Notes: generated from the letters alone by a model not told the origin. A stretch of DNA of 35,353 bases from Synergistaceae bacterium (GCA_021372895.1 JAJFTP010000097.1:1-35353), one strand, 5' to 3'; positions 15,960 through 23,533 are shown, numbered from the stretch's first letter. A program made the numbers and translations.

Positions 15960-17225
15960 ATGGAACCTGTAATTCGCAATGTTGACACAAAAATCTCGAG
16001 GATACGCTACACACTGGAAAAGATGGTCGAGCGTTGCCACCCGTATGCACAGAAGATGAAGGATCTAGGAGTTAAACCTGAACATATAAAACCGGCCCGC
16101 GATATCCGCCTGCTCCCGTTCATGACAAAACAGGACCTTCAGCAGCACTATCCGCTCGGATGGCTGAACGTTGACCGTAAGAACGTAGTCCGTTTTCACG
16201 CTACCTCAGGCACGACCGGAAACCCTACCGTCGTCTGCTACACACAGAATGATATAAAAATGTGGGCGGAGAGCGGCGCATGGTGCCTCGGACTTGCCGG
16301 ACTGGACGAGTGGGACACTTTGCAGGTTTCCTACGGTTACGGCCTCTTCACAGGCGGGCTCGGTATGCACTACGCAGGGGAACGCCGCGGCCTTGCTGTG
16401 ATTCCCGCTTCAGGAGGTGCAACGGAAAAACAGGTGCATATGATAAAGGAACTTGGAGTCACCGCTCTGGCATGTACTCCCTCATATGCCCTTCGCATCT
16501 CGGAAGTATGGGACGACATTGACCCGGACCGTTTCTCAAACGGCGGCACAAAACTCAAGATAGGCATATTAGGGGCAGAACCCTGGTCGGAAGGACTGCG
16601 CAAACGTCTCGAAGAAAAGCTCGGCATAAAGGCTCTCGACATATACGGGCTCAGCGAAGCAATGGGGCCCGGAATTGCGATGGAATGTCTGCAGCAGAAC
16701 GGACTCCATTTCAACGAGGAAGCATTCTTCCCTGAAATAATAGACCCTGATACGGAGAAAAATATGGAAAACGGCGAGGAGGGCGAACTCGTACTTACTT
16801 CTATTAAGAAGGAAGCGTTTCCTCTGATCCGTTACCGCACGCATGACCGCACGCGTTTTCTGTCCGGACCTTGTCCCTGCGGTGATCCGAGCGTACGCAT
16901 AGGCAGGATCGGAGGGCGCACTGACGATATGCTCATAATAAGGGGCGTCAACGTATTCCCAACTCAGATCGAAGCGGCAATCTGCTGTGTAAAGGGGCTT
17001 ACCCCGAACTTCATTATAGACGCATGGAAGAAGGAAGGCATGGACGAAATATCCATAACATGCGAACGCGCCCTTGACAGCGATCCCGGCACAATCGAAC
17101 AGCTGGCTCAAAACATCAGGAAACGCCTCAAGGACAGCCTCGGCGTAAATGTCCCGTTCAAAATAGCGGAGCCTGAAACTCTCCCGCGCACAGAAGGAAA
17201 GGCTAAACATCTTGTAAGACATTAA
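15960..17225 (+). CDS. paaK: Phenylacetate-CoA ligase, copy 1
   Basis: A 421-residue adenylate-forming enzyme that activates phenylacetate, or a related aryl acid, to its CoA thioester with ATP. The ATP-binding loop is HATSGTTGNPTVV (80-92). YGLSEAMGPG (229-238), YRTHDRT (292-298) and the hinge region GRTDDMLIIRGVNVFPTQIE (319-338) are diagnostic of PaaK. A CPCGD cysteine pair (305-309) is typical of the family. A catalytic-type lysine lies near the C-terminus (KAKHLVRH). The start has GAGGAGG seven to eight bases upstream. It is controlled by the attenuator with Phe codons, suggesting phenylacetate from phenylalanine as substrate. A paralogue follows. Confidence 0.93.
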   Translation: MEPVIRNVDTKISRIRYTLEKMVERCHPYAQKMKDLGVKPEHIKPARDIRLLPFMTKQDLQQHYPLGWLNVDRKNVVRFHATSGTTGNPTVVCYTQNDIKMWAESGAWCLGLAGLDEWDTLQVSYGYGLFTGGLGMHYAGERRGLAVIPASGGATEKQVHMIKELGVTALACTPSYALRISEVWDDIDPDRFSNGGTKLKIGILGAEPWSEGLRKRLEEKLGIKALDIYGLSEAMGPGIAMECLQQNGLHFNEEAFFPEIIDPDTEKNMENGEEGELVLTSIKKEAFPLIRYRTHDRTRFLSGPCPCGDPSVRIGRIGGRTDDMLIIRGVNVFPTQIEAAICCVKGLTPNFIIDAWKKEGMDEISITCERALDSDPGTIEQLAQNIRKRLKDSLGVNVPFKIAEPETLPRTEGKAKHLVRH

Positions 17226-17374
17226 GATGCGCAATGCGGGACTTGCTTTTCCAATCAAGTAAATGCTGAATGATCAAAGGCACTAAGGATCATGGTAAAA
17301 ATATAGTATCCGCGCACCTGGCTTATAGCGAAAGCATGTATCAGCATTTCCTTAACAGTATTTTATGCAAAAGG

Positions 17375-17403
17375 TTGACACTTTACTTAGTAAGTGTTAT
17401 AAA
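17375..17403 (+). promoter_or_regulatory. Promoter of the paaK-2 leader transcript
   Basis: TTGACA (17375-17380) and TATAAA (17398-17403) have a 17-base spacer. The spacer carries an imperfect dyad, ACACTT...AAGTGT (17378-17397), with an inner TACTTAGTA. A DNA-binding regulator may therefore also act here. The paaK-1 promoter lacks this dyad. Confidence 0.85.
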
Positions 17404-17440
17404 TGGCGTCAATATCTTACAGGTAAAGGAGGCACTGGAC

Positions 17441-17539
17441 ATGAAAATTAAAAGCAGCACATTGATCCGCGCGATAGATCTTTCAGTCGCAGTGTACTCT
17501 TATGCTCACACGGATCCCCCTCGCGGGATCGGTGTCTGA
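17441..17539 (+). CDS. Leader peptide of paaK-2 (32 residues, Tyr-Ser-Tyr type)
   Basis: A 32-codon ORF plus TGA. It starts with ATG nine bases after a strong AAAGGAGG (17424-17431). Tyr-Ser-Tyr lies at residues 19-21 (codons 17495-17503), followed by four residues, Pro26, two residues, and Gly29-Ile30. This aligns without gaps with the Phe-Ser-Phe leader of paaK-1. A longer in-frame extension to 17270 lacks a ribosome binding site and lies upstream of the promoter, so the short form is preferred. The Tyr pair suggests that charged tRNA-Tyr is sensed. Confidence 0.8.
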   Translation: MKIKSSTLIRAIDLSVAVYSYAHTDPPRGIGV

Positions 17540-17564
17540 GGTGCCTGTGCACTGACAGCCGATC
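17508..17564 (+). promoter_or_regulatory. paaK-2 attenuator: mutually exclusive leader hairpins
   Basis: Arm 1 (17508-17518) pairs with arm 2 (17525-17535): GATCCC/GGGATC plus four outer pairs, with one G-G mismatch and a six-base loop. Arm 2 can instead pair with 17554-17564 (ten pairs and one bulge). Arm 1, through 17511-17519, can pair with 17576-17583 in the left arm of the terminator (eight pairs, one bulge). Arm 1 begins five bases after the second Tyr codon, the same spacing as in the paaK-1 leader. Confidence 0.8.
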
Positions 17565-17572
17565 AAAGTGAG

Positions 17573-17607
17573 GACGGGGTCCGTTATTGCGGACACCGTC
17601 TTTTTTT
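17573..17607 (+). terminator. paaK-2 attenuator: intrinsic terminator
   Basis: GACGG(G)GTCCG (17573-17583) pairs with CGGAC(A)CCGTC (17590-17600) with one internal mismatch. Seven T residues (17601-17607) follow. It lies between the leader peptide stop and the paaK-2 start codon 42 bases downstream. Confidence 0.92.
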
Positions 17608-17648
17608 ATGCTTAAAAACAGGGTTATAAAATATAGGGAGGAATTGCC

Positions 17649-18905
17649 ATGATACACAGCGAAAAAGCACCGGAAAAAATCTCTGAACTGCGCGCCGTTC
17701 TGGAGCGCCTTTGGACGCGCAACCATCCGTACACAGACAAAATGAAGGACGCCGGGATAAAACCCTCCGACATCAGGACCCCTAAGGACATACAGCTGCT
17801 TCCGTTCACCACAAAACAGGACCTTCAAAGCAACTACCCGCTGGGCTGGCTCGGCTGCGACAAGGATGACCTTATACGTTTTCACGCGACCTCAGGCACG
17901 ACCGGCAACCCGACCGTAGTCGGCTACACGGCTAACGACCTTTACTGGTGGAGAAAGGCGATGAAGACCGCATTCAGACGTGCGACACTTACATCCAAAG
18001 ATATCCTGCAGATATCGACAGGCTACGGTCTCTTCACCGGAAGCCAGGGATTCCACGACGCAGCGGAGGAAATGGGCGTCACGGTGATACCGGCAAGCGG
18101 GGGCTTTACCGAGCGCCAGTTCAAGCTTATGCGCGACCTGGGCACAACGGTCTTCACCTGCACGCCGTCATATGCGGTAAAACTCTGTGAGGTCTGGGAG
18201 ACTTTCTCCAAAGAGGACCGCTCGGAATATAAACTGCGCCTCGGCATATTCGGGGCTGAAGCGTGGTCGGAAAGTCTGCGTGAAAAGATACAGAACACGC
18301 TGGGAATTCCGGCAATCGACAGCTATGGGCTCAGCGAAGCGATGGGACCCGGCGTAGGTATGGAATGTCTTGAAAGGAACGGGATCCATCTCTTTGACGA
18401 AGGCTTCATATTTGAGATAATAGATCCCGTGACGCTTGAGCCCCTAGGTCCCGGAGAAGAGGGTGAGCTTGTCATCACCTCGCTTAAAAAAGAGGCGTTC
18501 CCTATAGTCCGCTACCGCACACGGGACCTCACAAGCATAATGCCGGAGCCATGCATGTGCGGCGACAGGAGTACCCGTATCACGAGGGTCAAGGGACGTT
18601 CAGATGATATGATAATCTTCCACGGCGTCAACGTCTTCCCTTCGATGGTCGAACGGGCGATTTGCAAAGTAAACGGACTAACCGCAAACTATCAGATAAA
18701 AGTCTGGGAGACAGAAGGGATCCAGCAGATGAGCGTATCCTGCGAACGAGCTCCGGAAACCACGGCAGAAGAGACAGAAAGGCTCGCAGAGGCGGGGAAA
18801 AAATCAATACACAACGCACTTGGGATCAACGTGCCACTCTCGGTCATCGATCCCGGAATGCTGCCCAGGTTTGAAGGGAAATCGAAACATATCATCAGGG
18901 AATAA
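17649..18905 (+). CDS. paaK: Phenylacetate-CoA ligase, copy 2
   Basis: A 418-residue paralogue of the preceding enzyme, clearly homologous along its whole length. TSGTTGNPTVVGYT (81-94), YGLSEAMGPG, RYRTRDLTS, CMCGD and GRSDDMIIFHGVNVFP are all present, as is a C-terminal KSKHIIRE. GGGAGGAA lies just before the ATG. The attenuator upstream has Tyr instead of Phe control codons. By inference this copy handles 4-hydroxyphenylacetate, derived from tyrosine, or another aryl acid. Direct substrate evidence is absent. Confidence 0.92.
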   Translation: MIHSEKAPEKISELRAVLERLWTRNHPYTDKMKDAGIKPSDIRTPKDIQLLPFTTKQDLQSNYPLGWLGCDKDDLIRFHATSGTTGNPTVVGYTANDLYWWRKAMKTAFRRATLTSKDILQISTGYGLFTGSQGFHDAAEEMGVTVIPASGGFTERQFKLMRDLGTTVFTCTPSYAVKLCEVWETFSKEDRSEYKLRLGIFGAEAWSESLREKIQNTLGIPAIDSYGLSEAMGPGVGMECLERNGIHLFDEGFIFEIIDPVTLEPLGPGEEGELVITSLKKEAFPIVRYRTRDLTSIMPEPCMCGDRSTRITRVKGRSDDMIIFHGVNVFPSMVERAICKVNGLTANYQIKVWETEGIQQMSVSCERAPETTAEETERLAEAGKKSIHNALGINVPLSVIDPGMLPRFEGKSKHIIRE

Positions 18906-18916
18906 CGAGATGAGAC

Positions 18917-18944
18917 TTGACGAAAATTGAAAATACTGTAAAAT
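18917..18944 (+). promoter_or_regulatory. Promoter of tRNA-Thr(UGU)
   Basis: TTGACG (18917-18922) and TAAAAT (18939-18944) have a 16-base spacer. They lie about 40 bases upstream of the tRNA and just after the paaK-2 stop. Confidence 0.7.
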
Positions 18945-18985
18945 GCTTTTCGGCGCTTCTTATACAGGGGCTCTTTGAGTTTTGT

Positions 18986-19061
18986 GCCGGTGTAGCTCAG
19001 TTGGTAGAGCAGCTGACTTGTAATCAGCAGGTCGGAGGTTCGAGTCCCCTCGCCGGCTCCA
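18986..19061 (+). tRNA. tRNA-Thr (anticodon UGU)
   Basis: A 76-base cloverleaf. The acceptor stem GCCGGTG/CGCCGGC has one G-U pair. The D arm contains TAGCTCAGTTGGTAGAGC. The anticodon stem GCTGA/TCAGC encloses loop CTTGTAA with anticodon TGT at 19019-19021, and TTCGAGT is the T loop. The T stem has one A-C mismatch and an end G-U pair. CCA is encoded. Confidence 0.95.
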
Positions 19062-19071
19062 TTGGAACAGC

Positions 19072-19105
19072 AAGGGGTTACGCGATTTTGCGTAACCCCT
19101 TTTTT
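19072..19105 (+). terminator. Terminator after tRNA-Thr(UGU)
   Basis: A perfect 12-base stem, AAGGGGTTACGC (19072-19083) with GCGTAACCCCTT (19090-19101), has a six-base loop and runs into T residues through 19105. Confidence 0.93.
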
Positions 19106-19226
19106 AGCCGGTGTCAAATCAAGTTTGCAATTTTTTATTAGGAAGATTGCAGCAAATTCATTACGAAGAATTTTATGTTGAAGAAATGTCCCATGCAGAA
19201 GGACAGCACGGATTTAATGTCCGGCC

Positions 19227-19439
19227 CTATGTTTTTTCATGGCGCCTGACAAAATCAGCAAATCCTTTAAAAGTATAGTCCTGCTTCCTGTCCATATCAG
19301 GTTCTATCTTTCTGAAGAAACATACAGGGATTTCATCTTCCGACAGACACTTGGCAATACATAAAACACATCCGTTTTCATGGTTGACCGGGTTACATTC
19401 GCACTTATGATCCACGCATGTGCAGAAGGGTACTTTCAT
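19227..19439 (-). CDS. Small cysteine-rich protein, DUF6485-like
   Basis: A 70-residue soluble protein with seven cysteines in the N-terminal 42 residues: FCTCVDHKCEC, then NHENGCVLCIAKCLSEDEIPVCFF. The spacing suggests a small metal-binding (zinc or Fe-S) fold and recalls the DUF6485 family, which I recognise by pattern only. A strong GGAGGTTTT lies upstream of the ATG, so the gene is probably real. It diverges from busR and may share the 24-base palindrome with it. Function unknown. Confidence 0.7.
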   Translation of the reverse strand: MKVPFCTCVDHKCECNPVNHENGCVLCIAKCLSEDEIPVCFFRKIEPDMDRKQDYTFKGFADFVRRHEKT

Positions 19440-19555
19440 CGCTCAAAACCTCCGTTGTCAGATTCTAACCCGCCTATTATAGTACATCCGCCACAGTATT
19501 TGGAAGGGAAGCAGACAAAGCATGCGAGCAACAGTATAAGGCCTAAAACAGCCGT

Positions 19556-19579
19556 AAGCGTCAAATATATTTGACGCTT
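19556..19579. promoter_or_regulatory. Perfect 24-base palindrome, probable operator
   Basis: Bases 19556-19567 (AAGCGTCAAATA) are exactly complementary to 19568-19579. The palindrome includes TTGACG boxes facing both ways: 19571-19576 on the plus strand, with TATGAT at 19596-19601, and 19559-19564 on the minus strand, with TATACT at 19533-19538. Spacers are 19-20 bases, long for strong promoters. It could bind the adjacent BusR-like repressor, which in other bacteria binds palindromic sites and controls glycine-betaine transport. The link to BusR is inference. Confidence 0.7.
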
Positions 19580-19701
19580 GTGAATATAGTCAGGTTATGA
19601 TTTTTTGTGATAGTATTTGAAAAGAGAAAATATTTTTACTTATCCTATTTTTGGAAAAGCAAAAGCACTGAAGCATTGATAACATTGGGGGTATACCCAT
19701 C

Positions 19702-20364
19702 ATGGTTTGCAAGCATGAGAACGAATCACGGTACCAGCAGCTTGCTGCTGATATCGCGGCAAGAATAGTTGAAGGAAGTTATCAGGTAGGGGATAAAATT
19801 TTCGCAAGATCATCACTTGCATCTCAATACCAGGTGTCTTCGGAAACAGCCAGAAAAGCCGTATGTATCCTTGCTGAACTTGAAATAGTAGCGGTCACAA
19901 AGGGAAGCGGGGTTATAGTAAAATCGAGGGAGAACGCAATTTTATTTCTTGGTAAAAGAAGAGACACCAGGACTCTGACTCACCTGAAGCGCAGCATACT
20001 TGAAAAGGTTGAACAAAATATGAACGATTTATCTGAAATCAAAAAGCAGGTTGAAATGCTCGTTGACCTCACAGAGCGTTTTCGATCGACAAACCCCTTT
20101 GTTCCGTTCGAAATAGTGCTCGATAAAGACCTGCCTTGTCTTGGACGCAAAATATCCGAGCTTTGTTTCTGGCAGGCAACTCATGCTACCGTAGTTGCTG
20201 TCAAGCGTAGGGGGACACTGATTTTATCACCGGGCGCCGATACTGTTTTAGCGGAAAATGACATACTGTACTTTGTCGGCGATGAAGGCAGCTACGATAG
20301 GGTCATAGTATTCTTAAATACACTTGATGTAATACCTCCGACAGACTGCTGTAAAACAAAGTGA
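19702..20364 (+). CDS. busR: BusR-like repressor (GntR helix-turn-helix plus RCK_C domain)
   Basis: A 220-residue cytoplasmic regulator with two domains. A GntR-type winged helix occupies about residues 8-76 (IAARIVEGSYQVGDKI...SSETARKAVCILAELEIV). A coiled-coil helix (about 94-130) leads to a C-terminal RCK_C/TrkA_C domain (about 137-212, GRKISELCFWQATHATVVAV...LAENDILYFVGDE). This architecture is that of BusR, which in lactic acid bacteria represses glycine-betaine uptake genes with cyclic di-AMP bound to RCK_C. It lies 84 bases upstream of just such a transporter, strongly supporting the assignment. The ATG follows GGGGG (19687-19691), embedded in the small palindrome GGGTATACCC (19689-19698). 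Confidence 0.85.
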   Translation: MVCKHENESRYQQLAADIAARIVEGSYQVGDKIFARSSLASQYQVSSETARKAVCILAELEIVAVTKGSGVIVKSRENAILFLGKRRDTRTLTHLKRSILEKVEQNMNDLSEIKKQVEMLVDLTERFRSTNPFVPFEIVLDKDLPCLGRKISELCFWQATHATVVAVKRRGTLILSPGADTVLAENDILYFVGDEGSYDRVIVFLNTLDVIPPTDCCKTK

Positions 20365-20448
20365 GAATATGCCGAAATTTTTTCTTGAAAATGTAACAAC
20401 TTCATGTAAAAATAGAGGTGTTTCTTTGTAAAACTAGGAGGGATTAGG

Positions 20449-21441
20449 ATGAACAAGAAATTTTGGAGTTTATTCATACTGATGGGGTTGCTTGTATTTA
20501 TTACGGCATTGCCTTTGTACGCGGCGGAAAAGAAAACGCAGATAATTGTAACGGACAACGGCTGGGACAGCCAGAAACTGCATAACGAGATAGCGCGGAT
20601 AATTGTGGAAAACGCCTATGACGGGTACGAGCTCAAAACTTCTACGGCATCCTCTACCATGAACTGGCAGGCTATTATCGCCGGAGATGTCGACCTTGAT
20701 ATCGAAAGCTGGACGGATAATGTCGCAACATATCCCAAAGACGTCGAAAACGGTGATATAGTAAATGTCGGAGTGTTGGTACCCGACAGTAAGCAAGGCT
20801 TATATGTCCCGAGATACGTGATCGAAGGCGATCCAAAACGAGGGATAAAACCTGTGGCACCCGGGCTTAAAACCGTAAAGGATCTTGCAAAGTATTCAAA
20901 GCAGTTTCCCGATGACGAAGATAAAAGCAGGGGGCGTATATATGGTGCTATCCCTGGATGGATGGCAGATGAAATCCTCTATAAGAAGTATAAGCTATAT
21001 GGTTTGGACAAGAACTTCAACTATGTGCGGTTGGGAAGCGAGGCAACTCTCTTCGCATCTTTGGTTGCAGCCTACAACCTTGGCGAGCCCTGGGTCGGAT
21101 ATTGTTATGAACCGACCTGGGTCAGCGGAAAACTTGACCTGGTGCTTCTGGAAGACGCTCCATACGACAAGGATCTTTTCAAAAAGGGCGCATGCGCGTT
21201 TCCATCCCAGGAACTTAAAATCGTCAGTAGCCGGTATTTTGCTCAAAAAGCACCGGATCTGCTAGAGTTTTTCAAAAAATACAGAACCGGAAGCGAACTG
21301 ATAGCCGAGGCTCTAGCATACCTCGATGAAAAAAAAGTCAGTCACAACGAGGCAGCGAAATGGTTACTGAAAACTCATGAAAACCTCCTTGACGAATGGC
21401 TTCCAAAAGAGAGGGCAGATAGAGTAAGGGCCATTTTGTAA
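20449..21441 (+). CDS. opuAC: Glycine betaine-type ABC transporter, substrate-binding protein
   Basis: A 330-residue secreted protein of the OpuAC/ProX family. The signal peptide (about 1-25) ends at ALPLYAAEKK, a signal-peptidase I-like site, without a clear lipobox. Aromatic residues that typically cage quaternary amines are visible: Trp in STMNWQ, SWTDN, GWMAD and GEPWVGYCYEPTW. It would capture glycine betaine or a similar osmolyte outside the membrane and deliver it to the permease. TAGGAGGG precedes the ATG. It is the first transporter gene after busR. Choline, carnitine or another trimethylated compound cannot be excluded. Confidence 0.87.
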   Translation: MNKKFWSLFILMGLLVFITALPLYAAEKKTQIIVTDNGWDSQKLHNEIARIIVENAYDGYELKTSTASSTMNWQAIIAGDVDLDIESWTDNVATYPKDVENGDIVNVGVLVPDSKQGLYVPRYVIEGDPKRGIKPVAPGLKTVKDLAKYSKQFPDDEDKSRGRIYGAIPGWMADEILYKKYKLYGLDKNFNYVRLGSEATLFASLVAAYNLGEPWVGYCYEPTWVSGKLDLVLLEDAPYDKDLFKKGACAFPSQELKIVSSRYFAQKAPDLLEFFKKYRTGSELIAEALAYLDEKKVSHNEAAKWLLKTHENLLDEWLPKERADRVRAIL

Positions 21442-21491
21442 AGACCTCCTTCAGAACTGATAGCTATTAAATGTAACAGGGAGGTGTTTTC

Positions 21492-22355
21492 ATGGAATAT
21501 ATACTTAAATTTCCCGATAACTGGCGTATTGGCACAGGGGATGCCATTGATGTGGCAATTAAAGCATTCAGCAGAACGCACAGGGAAACTCTGAGCTCTA
21601 TAAAGGCGGTTATTATAGCGTCGATCAACTCTATTAACTCTCTTTTGGAGGCAACACCGTGGATTGTGTTGATTCTGCTGGTCGCATATCTTGGTTGGAG
21701 GGTCAGCAGAAAATATTATGTGGGGCTGATGTACGGAGCAATGCTGTTCTTCGTCGGTCTCTGCGGTCTCTGGGACAACATGCTCGAGACGCTGAGCATG
21801 GTAGTGGTCGCTGTTTTTTTTTCCATCGCTATGGGATTTCCATTTGGAATACTTATCGCAATGAACCGACGTGCGTCAGACATAGTCAGGCCAATACTTG
21901 ATCTTATGCAGACTATGCCGGCTTTCGTCTATCTGGTGCCGGCAGTGATTCTATTCAGCCCGGGAAAAACTCCGGCACTCCTTGCAACAACGATATATGC
22001 GGTCGTACCGATGGTGAGGATGACAAATCTCGGGATCGTCCATGTCGATAAGGAGATGATTGAGGCGGCATCTTCCTTTGGCTCAACCAAAATACAACTG
22101 CTTGCAAAGGTACAGATTCCCCAGGCTCTGCCTTCGATAATGGCGGGGGTCAATCAGACGATCATGATGGCAATGTCCATGGTTGTTACATGTGCGCTTA
22201 TTGGAGCAAACGGGCTCGGCATGGAGATACTTCTTGCAACGAACCGTACCGAAATGGGCAAGGCGCTTATGCCTGGGATCTCAATAGTGATAGTTGCTAT
22301 TATTCTTGACCGTCTTACTCAGGGGATGGTAAAAAAAGAGGCACAATCTGAATGA
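21492..22355 (+). CDS. opuAB: Glycine betaine-type ABC transporter, permease
   Basis: A 287-residue inner-membrane permease of the ProW/OpuAB type with about six or seven membrane segments (first near 57-75). The cytoplasmic EAA loop that contacts the ATPase is visible as EMIEAASSFGSTKIQLLAKVQIPQALP in the middle-to-C-terminal part. A hydrophilic N-terminal extension of about 50 residues is usual for this family. GGGAGGTG supports the start. The stop overlaps the ATPase start by four bases (ATGA). Confidence 0.9.
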   Translation: MEYILKFPDNWRIGTGDAIDVAIKAFSRTHRETLSSIKAVIIASINSINSLLEATPWIVLILLVAYLGWRVSRKYYVGLMYGAMLFFVGLCGLWDNMLETLSMVVVAVFFSIAMGFPFGILIAMNRRASDIVRPILDLMQTMPAFVYLVPAVILFSPGKTPALLATTIYAVVPMVRMTNLGIVHVDKEMIEAASSFGSTKIQLLAKVQIPQALPSIMAGVNQTIMMAMSMVVTCALIGANGLGMEILLATNRTEMGKALMPGISIVIVAIILDRLTQGMVKKEAQSE

Positions 22356-23533
22356 TAAATTCTGATTATGTTGTAGAAGCGAAAAACATAGTAAAGATAT
22401 ACGGGGCAAACAGGGCCGAGGCGGCAAAAATGATGTCCGCCGGCTATGACAAGGATACTGTTTATCGTAAGACAGGTGCTGCTGTTGCATTATGGAATGT
22501 GTCATTCAAGGTCAGAAAAAAGGAGATTTTTGTAATAATAGGCCTTTCCGGCTCCGGTAAATCAACACTGATACGTTGCTTCAACCAGCTATTGAAACCC
22601 ACTTCGGGCACCATCGAATTTGAGGGGCAAAACATAGAAAAACTTAAAGGCGCAGATCTGCTGAACCTCCGCAGAAGAAAGATATCGATGGTCTTTCAGA
22701 ATTTTGGCCTTCTGACCCACAGAAATGTGATCGACAATGTGGCATACGGCCTTGAAGTCAGAGGCGTACCGAGAAAAGAGCGCATGGAAAAAGCAGAAGA
22801 ACTTATAAAAATGGTGGGACTTGAAGGATGGGGGGATAAACCGATATCAAGTCTCTCCGGAGGGATGAAACAACGGGTCGGAATTGCAAGAGCACTTGTA
22901 AATTCGCCGGATGTAATGCTCATGCATGAACCATTTTCTGCCCTTGACCCTCTGGTACGGCGTGAGATGCAGTTCGAACTTTTATCAATACATAGGCGGC
23001 TTGAAAAAACTATAATATTTATAACACACGATATAAATGAGGCGTTCAAACTTGGAGATACCGTAGCAATAATGCACGATGGACAAATAGTACAATCAGG
23101 GACACCCGAGGAAATGTCGATGAACCCGGCAAATGACTATGTCCGGCAATTTATAGAGGGGGCAGATAAAAGCAGGGTGCTTAAAGTTAAACATATAATG
23201 CTTGCTCCTTCGTGCCTTGTCAGAAAAAACGAATCTCCGGCAAATGCCATAATGGAAATGAGAGCCAATCAAGTTTCAAGCGCATTTGTTGTGGATGACG
23301 GCATGTATCTGCTTGGGCTTTTAACACTGGATGACGCTATAAAGGCAAATCGCGAAAAGTTATCTGTGGCCTCAGTTCTTACAAAGGATATCCCTGTAAC
23401 GGGAGAGGAATTGTTCATAAATGAAATAATTTCCAAGGCTGCTCAGGCAAGATTCCCCATAGCTGTTGTGGGGGAGCGCGGGCGGCTTAAAGGCATCGTG
23501 AGCCGTGCCGCTATTTTATCATCTCTGGTCTGA
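22352..23533 (+). CDS. opuAA: Glycine betaine-type ABC transporter, ATPase with CBS domains
   Basis: A 393-residue ProV/OpuAA-type ATPase. Walker A is GLSGSGKST (64-72, Lys70), the Q-loop is VFQNFGLL, the signature is LSGGMKQ (168-174), and the switch histidine is in IFITHDINEAF. Two CBS domains fill the C-terminal 120 residues and may sense ionic strength, as in OpuA. Oddity: Walker B reads VMLMHEP, so His192 (codon 22925-22927, CAT) stands where the magnesium-binding Asp (GAT) is expected. The catalytic Glu193 is intact. A single G-to-C change would explain it; it may be real or a sequence error. Confidence 0.9.
   Translation: MINSDYVVEAKNIVKIYGANRAEAAKMMSAGYDKDTVYRKTGAAVALWNVSFKVRKKEIFVIIGLSGSGKSTLIRCFNQLLKPTSGTIEFEGQNIEKLKGADLLNLRRRKISMVFQNFGLLTHRNVIDNVAYGLEVRGVPRKERMEKAEELIKMVGLEGWGDKPISSLSGGMKQRVGIARALVNSPDVMLMHEPFSALDPLVRREMQFELLSIHRRLEKTIIFITHDINEAFKLGDTVAIMHDGQIVQSGTPEEMSMNPANDYVRQFIEGADKSRVLKVKHIMLAPSCLVRKNESPANAIMEMRANQVSSAFVVDDGMYLLGLLTLDDAIKANREKLSVASVLTKDIPVTGEELFINEIISKAAQARFPIAVVGERGRLKGIVSRAAILSSLV

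Noticed and set aside
17270-17539. An 89-residue protein upstream of paaK-2
   Set aside because: The upstream part has no ribosome binding site and lies before the promoter at 17375-17403. Only the final 32 codons, behind AAAGGAGG, are a credible ORF.
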